Assembly: GCA_964393465.1 (NCBI GenBank)
Contig: CAYMTT010000021.1
Span: forward strand, 1-10,997
DNA: 10,997 nucleotides
DNA from: CAYMTT01 sp964393465
GTDB lineage: Bacteria > Patescibacteriota > Minisyncoccia > Minisyncoccales > MHMH01
Direction: 5' to 3'
In this document: positions 1-5,899 of the stretch, in pieces
How the letters are laid out: each line of letters starts with the position of its first letter
How positions within the stretch are numbered: position 1 is the stretch's first letter
Made by a program: the position numbers and the translations under genes
Notes under the pieces: model-generated
What the model was told of the DNA's origin: nothing
Database searches by the model: none
What the model saw: the letters and a program-made list of their open reading frames with translations, nothing else

Positions 1-815
1 AAAATCCTTTTTACTACGGAGCTTTCGTTTTCAACGGCGAACTTCATCAAGGAAACCATAAGCCAGCGATTGCAAAGAAACTTTTTGATAAATGCCAAGA
101 AGTTATGGCGCAAAAAGCCCACAAGACCAAACGGGGCCAAAAAGAATATATTTTCCGCTCGCTTTTGAAATGTGGCGAGTGCGGCTGTTCCATAACTTCG
201 GAAACCCACAAAGGGCACAATTATTACCGATGCACTAAAAAGAAACAAACTTGCTCGCAAAAATATACTCGCGAGGAACTTTTGGCCGAGCAGATTTCAA
301 ACTTAATTCAAAAAGTTTCTTTACCTTCGGCTTGGACAAAAAAGATGATTGCCAAACTGGACAAAGAAAAAGAGGAAAATGTCCGAATAGAAAAAACTTT
401 CGCTCAAAATCTAAAATCTCAAATTGCTGAACACAAAGAAACACTGGACAAACTTCTAGACCTTCAATTATCGGGTGTTATTTCCACCGAAGAATACTCC
501 GCCAAAAAACAAAAAATTCTCAACCAAAAAATTGAGATTTCTGAAAAATTGAAGGATTTTGAGCGAAAGGGCAACCGCTGGCTCGAACTTTGTAAAAACT
601 TCATTTTAACGGCTAATCAAGCACAAATTGCCGCTTTGCAGGGAAATTTTTCCGAAAAGAAAAATTTCCTCAAAAGGATTGGCTCGAACCCACTCTTGCG
701 GGAGCGGGAGGTTTTTGTAGAATACAAAAACCCTTGGAAATTGCTTGAAAATTCGTGTGCCGAAGCGAGGGGCAAAGCCCCGAGCGAGGCAGAAAACGCA
801 AACTTTACAAATTGG
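1..815. mobile_element. Probable right end of an integrated element (partial)
   Basis: Inferred. A recombinase gene pointing into the 3' end of a tRNA gene, with codon use unlike the chromosomal genes to the right, is the typical layout of an element integrated at a tRNA. The left end is outside the window, so size and cargo are unknown. The right boundary must lie within or next to the tRNA 3' end, probably between 813 and about 840, because the tRNA is complete. Serine integrases more often use protein genes as targets than tRNAs, so the targeting is an inference from position. Confidence 0.5.
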
Positions 816-827
816 CTGCGGGGCTAG
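1..827 (+). CDS. Large serine recombinase, C-terminal part (5' end outside window)
   Basis: This is the C-terminal part of a large serine recombinase, an enzyme that cuts and rejoins DNA to integrate or excise a mobile element. The frame is open from base 3, and the first ATG at 105 is internal. Residues encoded before it (NPFYYGAFVFNGELHQGNHK) match the end of the 'recombinase' DNA-binding domain of this family. A zinc ribbon follows (KCGECGC, then YYRC and a further Cys about 5 residues on), then a long Lys/Glu-rich coiled coil at about 260-460, the usual order for this family. The catalytic N-terminal domain lies off the window. Arginine is coded mostly by CGN (about 10 of 12), unlike the AGR-rich neighbours, which suggests foreign origin. 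The last codons (Trp-Leu-Arg-Gly-stop) lie within the tRNA-Gln gene on the other strand. The tail ARGKAPSEAE is coded by a GC-rich hairpin repeat. The family call is firm; whether the gene is intact cannot be seen. Confidence 0.9.
   Translation, partial: NPFYYGAFVFNGELHQGNHKPAIAKKLFDKCQEVMAQKAHKTKRGQKEYIFRSLLKCGECGCSITSETHKGHNYYRCTKKKQTCSQKYTREELLAEQISNLIQKVSLPSAWTKKMIAKLDKEKEENVRIEKTFAQNLKSQIAEHKETLDKLLDLQLSGVISTEEYSAKKQKILNQKIEISEKLKDFERKGNRWLELCKNFILTANQAQIAALQGNFSEKKNFLKRIGSNPLLREREVFVEYKNPWKLLENSCAEARGKAPSEAENANFTNWLRG
762..789. repeat. GC-rich hairpin repeat inside the recombinase tail
   Basis: GGGGC (769-773), a loop AAA, and GCCCC (777-781) form a perfect 5-bp stem. It is flanked by two near-copies of a GAGCGAGG-type word (GAAGCGAGG at 762-770, CGAGCGAGG at 781-789). 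It stands out in an otherwise AT-rich coding stretch and is translated as ARGKAPSEAE. There is no T tract, so it is not an ordinary terminator. From memory I associate such hairpins and the matching ARGxAPSEA tails with CPR genomes; this was not checked. Confidence 0.6.
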
Positions 828-886
828 GATTCGAACCTAGATAGTCACCTTCAAAGGGTGATGTCCTACCGTTAGACGACCCCGCA
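813..886 (-). tRNA. tRNA-Gln (anticodon UUG), CCA encoded
   Basis: Read on the minus strand from 886 to 813 it folds as a canonical 74-nt cloverleaf. The 7-bp acceptor stem starts with U1-A72; U8, A14, G18 and G19 are in place; the D stem is GUCU/GGAC (last pair U-G). The anticodon stem UCACC/GGUGA carries the loop CUUUGAA (anticodon UUG, reading CAA and probably CAG). The variable loop has 4 nt, the T stem CUAGG/CCUAG carries UUCGAAU, the discriminator is G73 and CCA is encoded. The U1-A72 pair is the known mark of bacterial tRNA-Gln used by the GatCAB transamidation route, but E. coli tRNA-Gln has it too, so it does not decide the charging route. The 5' end is 3 bp after the dnaX stop, so the tRNA is probably cut from a dnaX transcript. 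The 3' end overlaps the recombinase gene on the other strand by 15 bp. Confidence 0.95.
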
Positions 887-889
887 ATT

Positions 890-1993
890 TCATCTCCCCT
901 TCTCTTCAATTTGCAATATCTCAACAAGGGCAAGTTCCAAAGGAAGCTGGGGAACCGGAGAAAACTTCATCTTCGATTCAGCTTCCAAAAAGCTTCTCAA
1001 GGCCTTTCTGAAATCAAGCTCGGACAAAGAAGCGGTCTGCGCCTGCAATTTCTGCTGGTCTTCAAGGGTTAAGCCCATCATCAAAGGATTTGAAAGGTCG
1101 GAACCTATCTTCAATATCAGTCCTTGGCGCAGATACCCTATCAAAGCTCTGGCGAATTCCTGGGGATCTTTTCCCTTTTCAAAGGTCTTGGAAAGGAATC
1201 CCACGGCTTCGGGCCTCTTTTTCTGGCAGATCAAGTCCACAAAATGCGAAACCAGAGCTGTATCCACCATTCCCAAGAGTTCCTTTATATCCTCTGGCGT
1301 CTTTGCGCCGAATACCAAAACCTGGTCCAAGAGGCCTTCGGCATCCCTGACAGATCCTCCCGAATTCAAAGCTATAAGTTCCAGGGCGGGCTTCCCTATC
1401 TCCGCCTTCTCTTTTTTGGCTACTGTCTGCAGCCTGCCTGTGATTTCCGAAAGAGTAAGCTTTCTGAAATCGAACCTCTGGCATCTGGAAATTATGGTCG
1501 GAATCATCTTGTGGATTTCGGTGGTAGCCAGAATGAATACCGCGTGGGAAGGGGGTTCTTCCAAGGTTTTCAGCAAAGCGTTGGCGGCATCCTTTGAAAG
1601 CTGGTGCGACTCGTCTATTATGAACACCTTGTACTTGGAATTTGCCGGAGCGAACTTTATACCCTCTCTTAATTCCCTTATCTCGTCAATCCCCCTGTTG
1701 GAAGCGGCGTCAATCTCTATCAAGTCAATGGACCTGTTCGCGTTGATTTCCAGGCAGGAAGAGCACTTATTGCAGGGTTCAAAGGACTTTCCCCTGCCCT
1801 TGCAGTTTAAAGCTTTGGCCAATAATCTGGCTATGGTTGTTTTTCCCGAGCCTCTGGGGCCGGAAAACAAATAAGCGTGTGAAAAAGTGCCTTCAGTAAG
1901 AGCGTTTTTCAGGGTTTGGACCACGTGCTCCTGCCCGACAACTTCGGAAAAGCTCTTGGGCCTGTATTTTCTGTATAAGACTAAATTCGCCAT
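890..1993 (-). CDS. dnaX: DNA polymerase III subunit gamma/tau (clamp loader ATPase)
   Basis: DnaX is the motor of the clamp loader, which opens and places the beta clamp on DNA during replication. I chose the ATG at 1993-1991 (MANLVLYRKYRPKSF) because bacterial DnaX starts this way; an in-frame ATG at 2029 adds 12 unlike residues and lies upstream of the likely -10 box. Visible motifs: Walker A GPRGSGKT (45-52); four zinc-module cysteines at 64, 74, 77 and 80; Walker B VFIIDE (123-128); ATTEIHK at 156-162; SRC at 169-171. At 367 residues it ends after the clamp-loader collar region, shorter than E. coli gamma (431) or tau (643), so the DnaB- and polymerase-binding tau domains are missing. 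I see no need for a programmed frameshift. tRNA-Gln follows on the same strand after 3 bp with no terminator between. Confidence 0.96.
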   Translation of the reverse strand: MANLVLYRKYRPKSFSEVVGQEHVVQTLKNALTEGTFSHAYLFSGPRGSGKTTIARLLAKALNCKGRGKSFEPCNKCSSCLEINANRSIDLIEIDAASNRGIDEIRELREGIKFAPANSKYKVFIIDESHQLSKDAANALLKTLEEPPSHAVFILATTEIHKMIPTIISRCQRFDFRKLTLSEITGRLQTVAKKEKAEIGKPALELIALNSGGSVRDAEGLLDQVLVFGAKTPEDIKELLGMVDTALVSHFVDLICQKKRPEAVGFLSKTFEKGKDPQEFARALIGYLRQGLILKIGSDLSNPLMMGLTLEDQQKLQAQTASLSELDFRKALRSFLEAESKMKFSPVPQLPLELALVEILQIEEKGR

Positions 1994-2002
1994 AAAAGAA
2001 TT

Positions 2003-2029
2003 ATTATATATTAGCACAAAGAAAAGCAA
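2003..2029 (-). promoter_or_regulatory. Probable dnaX promoter
   Basis: On the minus strand a perfect TATAAT lies at 2008-2003, 9 nt before the chosen dnaX ATG. The best -35 candidate is TTGCTT at 2029-2024 with a short 15-nt spacer, so the -35 is weak. Transcription would start within a few bases of the ATG, leaving no room for a Shine-Dalgarno; none is seen. Confidence 0.5.
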
Positions 2030-2039
2030 GAATCAAAGC

Positions 2040-2068
2040 TTGATAACAATCCTCCGAGATAATATAAT
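2040..2068 (+). promoter_or_regulatory. cysS promoter, leaderless layout
   Basis: TTGATA (2040-2045), a 17-nt spacer and a perfect TATAAT (2063-2068) form a near-consensus sigma-70-type promoter. Only 6 nt (TAGAGT) separate the -10 box from the cysS ATG at 2075. A start at the usual distance falls on the A of the ATG, so the mRNA is probably leaderless. The promoter is back to back with that of dnaX. Confidence 0.75.
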
Positions 2069-2074
2069 TAGAGT

Positions 2075-3448
2075 ATGCTTAAAGTATACAACACGTTAAC
2101 CGGCAAAAAAGACGTTTTAAAGACAGACAAGGCCAAAAACCTCAGGCTTTTCGTTTGCGGTCCCACGGTCTATGATTTCGCCCACATTGGACACGCCAGA
2201 ACCTATATTTCCTTCGATCTCATGGTGAAATACCTCAAGCAGAAAGGCTGGAGCGTCTTTTATCTGCAGAACATCACCGACATTGACGACAAAATCATCC
2301 AGAGGGCCAAAGAAAAAGAAACCTCTCCCAAGAAACTGGCCCTGAACTACGAAAAAGAATATTTGAAAAACATGAAAGAGCTGAAAATAGACTCTGTCAC
2401 CAAATACGCCAGAGCTACCGATAACGTAAAAGAAATAATAAGCCAGGTGGAAAGGATAATGAAAAAAGGGACCGCCTACAAAACCGGAGACGGAATATAT
2501 TTCGACATCAAAAAGTTCGAAGGATACGGCAAACTTTCCAAGAGAACCGCCCTGCAGGCAGAAGACTCGGTCTCCAGAATAGACCAAGCCGTGGAAAAAA
2601 AGAACAAAGGGGATTTCTGTCTCTGGAAATTTTCCAAACCCGAAGAACCCAGTTGGCCCAGCCCTTGGGGCAAGGGCAGGCCGGGCTGGCACATCGAAGA
2701 TACTGCCATTGCTGAAAAATACTTCGGCTTGCAGTACGACGTCCATGGAGGGGCCAGAGACTTGATTTTCCCCCACCACGAGGCCGAAATCGCCCAAATG
2801 GAGACCATCTCAGGGAAAGAGCCCATGGTCAAATACTGGCTGCATACCGGTTTTCTAACGGTCAAGGGCCAGAAAATGGCAAAATCCCTGAACAATTTCA
2901 TCACCATAAACGGGTTTTTGGAAAACAACTCAGCCAGAATATTAAGATTTATGGTTTCCAAAACCCACTACCGCTCCCCTCTCGATTATACGGAAAACTC
3001 CCTGATACAGGCAAAAAGAGAGCTGGAAAGAATTGACGAATTTACAGAAAGGCTGAAAAAACAAAAAGCCAGAAAGCAAATTCAGGGAATGGAAAGATTG
3101 AAAGAAGAATTTGAAAAAGCCATGGAAGACGACTTCAACACTCCCAAGGCGGTAAGCTTCATCTTCGAGATAGTCAATAAAGGAAACCAGCTCATGGACA
3201 AAGATCTGCTGGGCAAGAAGGAAGCTGAACAAATATTGGAATTTTTCAAAGAAAAAGACCGCTTTTTGCAATTTCTCTTCTGGCCCAAAGAAAAAATCCC
3301 CCAAGAAATAAAAGATCTGGCTCAAGAAAGAGAAAAGCAAAGAAAAAAGAAAAACTGGCAGGAGGCCGACAGGATAAGGAAAGAAATGGAAGACCTTGGC
3401 TGGCAGCCAAAAGACACGGAAAAAGGCACCGAACTGAAAAAGATCTAA
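2075..3448 (+). CDS. cysS: Cysteinyl-tRNA synthetase
   Basis: Class I synthetase that activates cysteine with ATP and loads it on tRNA-Cys in the cytoplasm. The 457-residue length fits the family (E. coli 461). The ATP-site HIGH motif is at residues 37-40 (AHIGHAR) and the KMSKS loop is KMAKS at 267-271. The stretch PSWPSPWGKGRPGWHIE and the block HGGARDLIFPHHEAEIAQ are typical of CysRS. Of the four zinc ligands of the E. coli enzyme (C28, C209, H234, E238), C28, H234 and E238 sit at identical positions, but residue 209 is Asp (WHIEDTAI for WHIECSAM). The C-terminal part is Lys/Glu-rich and helical, with the usual EADRIRKEMEDLGW near the end. The start is fixed by the promoter 6 nt upstream and by MLKVYNTLTGKK, a normal CysRS N-terminus. 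A hairpin terminator follows the stop. Confidence 0.97.
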   Translation: MLKVYNTLTGKKDVLKTDKAKNLRLFVCGPTVYDFAHIGHARTYISFDLMVKYLKQKGWSVFYLQNITDIDDKIIQRAKEKETSPKKLALNYEKEYLKNMKELKIDSVTKYARATDNVKEIISQVERIMKKGTAYKTGDGIYFDIKKFEGYGKLSKRTALQAEDSVSRIDQAVEKKNKGDFCLWKFSKPEEPSWPSPWGKGRPGWHIEDTAIAEKYFGLQYDVHGGARDLIFPHHEAEIAQMETISGKEPMVKYWLHTGFLTVKGQKMAKSLNNFITINGFLENNSARILRFMVSKTHYRSPLDYTENSLIQAKRELERIDEFTERLKKQKARKQIQGMERLKEEFEKAMEDDFNTPKAVSFIFEIVNKGNQLMDKDLLGKKEAEQILEFFKEKDRFLQFLFWPKEKIPQEIKDLAQEREKQRKKKNWQEADRIRKEMEDLGWQPKDTEKGTELKKI

Positions 3449-3451
3449 ATG

Positions 3452-3485
3452 AAAAGAGACCGTTAAAATTCGGTCTCTTTTTTAA
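3452..3485. terminator. Bidirectional intrinsic terminator between cysS and the 3491-3793 gene
   Basis: AAAAGAGACCG (3452-3462) pairs perfectly with CGGTCTCTTTT (3471-3481) around an 8-nt loop, followed by more T to 3484. It starts 3 bp after the cysS stop. On the minus strand the same stem ends in TTTT, so it can also end the convergent gene whose stop is at 3493-3491. Confidence 0.9.
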
Positions 3486-3490
3486 TACCT

Positions 3491-3793
3491 TCATTCATCG
3501 GATATAGGCAAAAATTGCCGGATTTTCATCGATGCCGCATGCCTGGAAGCGGCAAAATAGAGCTTGGCCGTTTGCAGAGGATTAAGAAACTGTATGAAAG
3601 CCCTGCAAGGATGACAAGTCACCATTTTATAGGCCCGGCCCAGGCCGCCCGGTGAATCGATGATGTAATCAATGAGAAGGCCTTTCTGCTCTTCGGAAAG
3701 CTCGTCGATGTGTTTTATGAGGCACTTCTCGGCAAGATAGGATTTGTATTCTCCGGCTTTCAAGGTGCAAATAAACTGGAAAAAATCTTCCAT
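3491..3793 (-). CDS. Unrecognised 100-residue protein with a CHPC motif
   Basis: I do not recognise the family. The start is well supported: an 8-9-base Shine-Dalgarno (AGAAGGAGG) lies 5 nt before the ATG and a consensus promoter lies upstream. The product is soluble-looking, with no signal peptide or membrane segment. It begins MEDFFQFICTLKAGEYK and is rich in Leu, Ile, Tyr and Lys with likely helices. Four cysteines (9, 24, 60, 63) include a C60-His-Pro-C63 pair after a SPGGLGRAYKMVT stretch. CxxC can bind metal or act in redox chemistry, but nothing here decides this, and the fold looks too short for thioredoxin. It stands alone, divergent from dnaB and convergent with cysS, so context gives no job. 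The gene is probably real because of its own promoter, ribosome site and terminator. Confidence 0.8.
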   Translation of the reverse strand: MEDFFQFICTLKAGEYKSYLAEKCLIKHIDELSEEQKGLLIDYIIDSPGGLGRAYKMVTCHPCRAFIQFLNPLQTAKLYFAASRHAASMKIRQFLPISDE

Positions 3794-3798
3794 TTTAA

Positions 3799-3807
3799 CC
3801 TCCTTCT
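3799..3807 (-). promoter_or_regulatory. Strong Shine-Dalgarno of the 3491-3793 gene
   Basis: AGAAGGAGG on the minus strand, 5 nt (TTAAA) before the ATG at 3793. It is the only near-perfect ribosome binding site in the window and settles the start of this gene. Confidence 0.9.
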
Positions 3808-3813
3808 AAAATT

Positions 3814-3841
3814 ATTATAACAAATATGTCAGAATTGTCAA
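3814..3841 (-). promoter_or_regulatory. Consensus promoter of the 3491-3793 gene
   Basis: On the minus strand TTGACA (3841-3836), a 16-nt spacer and TATAAT (3819-3814) match both sigma-70 boxes fully. The predicted start is near 3807, giving a leader of about 14 nt that holds little more than the Shine-Dalgarno. It is the strongest promoter by sequence in the window. Confidence 0.85.
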
Positions 3842-3857
3842 TTAAGAAGCCGGGATC

Positions 3858-3885
3858 TTGCCAAAAGCCTTCCATTTGATATAGT
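3858..3885 (+). promoter_or_regulatory. Probable dnaB promoter
   Basis: TTGCCA (3858-3863), a 16-nt spacer and TATAGT (3880-3885), each 5 of 6 to consensus. The -10 box ends 4 nt before the ATG at 3890 and 7 nt before the ATG at 3893, so a leaderless mRNA starting near the second ATG is likely. It is divergent from the promoter at 3814-3841, with 16 bp between the two -35 boxes. Confidence 0.6.
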
Positions 3886-3889
3886 TAAA

Positions 3890-5257
3890 ATGATGGAGCG
3901 CAAATCAATGCCCGACAAACTTCCTCCCCAGGAAATCGAAGCTGAAAAATGCATTCTAGGCTGTTTAATGATGGACAAAAACGCCGTAATCAAGGTGGTG
4001 GACTTTTTGCAGCCCAAGGATTTCTACAAAACCTCGCACAAAGACATATATGCCATGATGTGCTCTCTTTTTGAAAAAGGAGAGCCTATCGACCTGCTGT
4101 CTGTAGCTTCAAAACTGAAAGGGGCCGGCAAACTGAAAGATACCGGAGGCAACGCCTATCTGACCGAATTGATAAACTCTGTTCCAACGGCCAGCCATGT
4201 CATAAGCTACGCGAAAATAGTGCAGAGAAAAAGGATATTAAGAGACCTCATCGACGCTTCCCACGAGATAAACGAAATGGGATTCAATGAAATGGAAGAT
4301 ACCGACGACCTTCTGGACAAAGCGGAAAAAAGAATATTCGGCATCGCCCAACATTCTTTAAGCCAAAACTTCATTCCCGTGAAAACCACTTTGGGAGAAG
4401 CTTTTGAAAGACTGGAAAGGCTCTCAAAGCAAAAAGGAGAGCTCAGGGGCCTGCCTACCGGATTCAAAGACTTGGACAACATGCTAGCCGGACTCCAAAA
4501 GTCCGACTTGGTAATTCTTGCTTCCCGCCCCAGCATGGGAAAATCTTCTTTGTCTTTGGATATCGCTCGAAGCGTGGCCGTGAACAATAAAATTCCGGTG
4601 GGGATTTTCAGCCTGGAAATGTCCAAGGACCAGATAATAGACAGGCTCATTTCTTCCCAGGCCGGAGTGGATTCCTGGAAACTGAGAACTGGAAACCTTT
4701 CAAGCGAAGGGCCCAACAATGACTACAAAAAAATACAAGAAGCTCTGGGAGTGCTTTCTGAAGCTCCCATATACATAGACGACGCGGCAACCTCGAGCGT
4801 CCTTCAGATGAGAGCCATGGCAAGAAGGCTGCAGGCAGAAAAAGGCCTTGGCCTCGTTATAGTTGACTACCTCCAGCTGATAGAGCCCAAAAACGCCTAC
4901 ATCGGCGAAGTCCAGCAGACCACGGAGATATCAAGGTCTTTAAAAAGCCTGGCCAGAGAGCTGGGAGTCCCCGTGCTGGCCCTGTCGCAGCTTTCAAGAG
5001 CCGTGGAAATGAGAACTCCCCCGAAACCGAGACTGGCAGACTTGCGCCAAAGCGGAAGCTTGGAACAGGATGCCGATGTGGTCTTGTTCATATACAGGGA
5101 AAAAACCGGACAAGACAACCTTCCCGACAATATTGCAGAAATCATCGTCGCCAAGCATAGAAACGGCCCGGTGGGAGGGATAAAACTGTATTTTGACGGC
5201 CAAAGAGTCACTTTCCGCAACCTGGAAAAACACCATCAAGAAGAAGACATATTTTAA
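3890..5257 (+). CDS. dnaB: Replicative DNA helicase
   Basis: Ring-shaped hexameric helicase that unwinds DNA ahead of the replication fork. Numbered from the ATG at 3890 (455 residues), the N-terminal primase-interaction domain (IEAEKCILGCLMMD and on) covers about 15-120. A linker follows, then the RecA-like domain with Walker A SRPSMGKS (212-219), Walker B VIVDYLQL with Asp326, and the arginine-finger region DLRQSGSLEQDADVVLFIYR (about 384-403). No intein interrupts the motor. The start is uncertain among 3890, 3893 and 3908: the promoter position favours 3893, while GGAG at 3895-3898 with 9-nt spacing would serve 3908. All keep the full domain. The stop is followed at once by the recR ATG. 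Confidence 0.96.
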   Translation: MMERKSMPDKLPPQEIEAEKCILGCLMMDKNAVIKVVDFLQPKDFYKTSHKDIYAMMCSLFEKGEPIDLLSVASKLKGAGKLKDTGGNAYLTELINSVPTASHVISYAKIVQRKRILRDLIDASHEINEMGFNEMEDTDDLLDKAEKRIFGIAQHSLSQNFIPVKTTLGEAFERLERLSKQKGELRGLPTGFKDLDNMLAGLQKSDLVILASRPSMGKSSLSLDIARSVAVNNKIPVGIFSLEMSKDQIIDRLISSQAGVDSWKLRTGNLSSEGPNNDYKKIQEALGVLSEAPIYIDDAATSSVLQMRAMARRLQAEKGLGLVIVDYLQLIEPKNAYIGEVQQTTEISRSLKSLARELGVPVLALSQLSRAVEMRTPPKPRLADLRQSGSLEQDADVVLFIYREKTGQDNLPDNIAEIIVAKHRNGPVGGIKLYFDGQRVTFRNLEKHHQEEDIF

Positions 5258-5851
5258 ATGTACCCTCCTTCAATTGAAAAACTGATAAAACAGTTCGGAA
5301 AGTTTCCTACGGTGGGCCCGAGGACGGCCGCCCGTTTTGTTTTCTACTTGATGAAAGCCAGCGACAAGGAAATAAAAGAGCTGACCGATTCCTTGAACGA
5401 ACTGAGAGAAAGAATAAAACTGTGCGATTTCTGCTTCAAGCCCTTTGAAGGAGAAGGAAATCTTTGCGAGATATGCTCCGACAAAAAAAGGAACCAGAGC
5501 CTGCTTTGCGTAATTGAAAAAGAAACCGACCTCGATTCCATAGAAAACACCAAAAAGTACAAAGGCAGATATTTCATTCTGGGAGGCACTCTGTCCAAAA
5601 TGAAAAAAGACGGAGAAAAGAAGCTGAGAATCCAAGAACTCAAAGAAAGAGCCAAAAAGGAGGAAATAAAAGAGATAATAATCGCCACCAATCCGACAGC
5701 AGAAGGAGAAGCCACTTCCCTTTATCTGGAAAGGCAGCTGAAACCTTTGAACAAAAAAATTACCAGGCTTGCCAGGGGTCTGCCCACCGGAGGAGAGCTG
5801 GAGTATGCGGACCAGGAAACCTTATCTTCAGCCCTGGAGGGAAGGAAATAG
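5258..5851 (+). CDS. recR: Recombination mediator protein RecR
   Basis: RecR works with RecO (and RecF) to load RecA on SSB-coated single-stranded DNA in gap repair. The 197 residues have the family order: helix-hairpin-helix at about 16-31 (FPTVGPRTAARFVFYL), a C4 zinc finger (Cys56, 59, 70, 73), then a Toprim domain starting at CVIEKETD (Glu87) with ATNPTAEGEAT and the closing GLPTGGELEYADQETLSSAL. The ATG abuts the dnaB stop with no gap and has no clear Shine-Dalgarno, so translation is probably coupled to dnaB. An intrinsic terminator follows directly. No recO or recF is seen nearby. Confidence 0.95.
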   Translation: MYPPSIEKLIKQFGKFPTVGPRTAARFVFYLMKASDKEIKELTDSLNELRERIKLCDFCFKPFEGEGNLCEICSDKKRNQSLLCVIEKETDLDSIENTKKYKGRYFILGGTLSKMKKDGEKKLRIQELKERAKKEEIKEIIIATNPTAEGEATSLYLERQLKPLNKKITRLARGLPTGGELEYADQETLSSALEGRK

Positions 5852-5881
5852 AAAAGCCCCGGCGAAAACCGAGGCTTTTTC
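5852..5881. terminator. Bidirectional terminator between recR and rplU
   Basis: AAAAGCC (5852-5858) pairs with GGCTTTT (5873-5879), and CGG (5860-5862) with CCG (5869-5871), with one C/A mismatch and a 6-nt loop. Five Ts end at 5880. It begins right after the recR stop; the A-rich left arm gives a T run on the other strand, so it can also end the rplU operon. Confidence 0.88.
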
Positions 5882-5899
5882 GTTAAACGAATATAATCT

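Noticed and set aside
762..789. Hairpin as terminator of the recombinase
   Set aside because: It lies before the stop codon and has no T tract after it.
890..1100. Programmed frameshift in dnaX producing gamma and tau
   Set aside because: tRNA-Gln begins 3 bp after the stop, so there is no room for a tau extension.
1124..1874. Long open frames opposite dnaX on the plus strand
   Set aside because: They are antisense shadows of dnaX with no ribosome site or recognisable domain.
1994..2029. Longer dnaX reading from the ATG at 2029 (12 extra residues)
   Set aside because: The extra residues are unlike DnaX N-termini, and the likely -10 box lies inside this stretch, so the ATG at 1993 is better.
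4520..5110. Possible intein in DnaB, a common insertion site
   Set aside because: The motor domain is continuous from Walker A to the arginine-finger region, with normal length.
5878..5891. TTCGTT-A-AACGAA inverted repeat between recR and rplU as an operator
   Set aside because: It lies downstream of both convergent genes and partly overlaps the terminator tail, so a regulatory role is unlikely.
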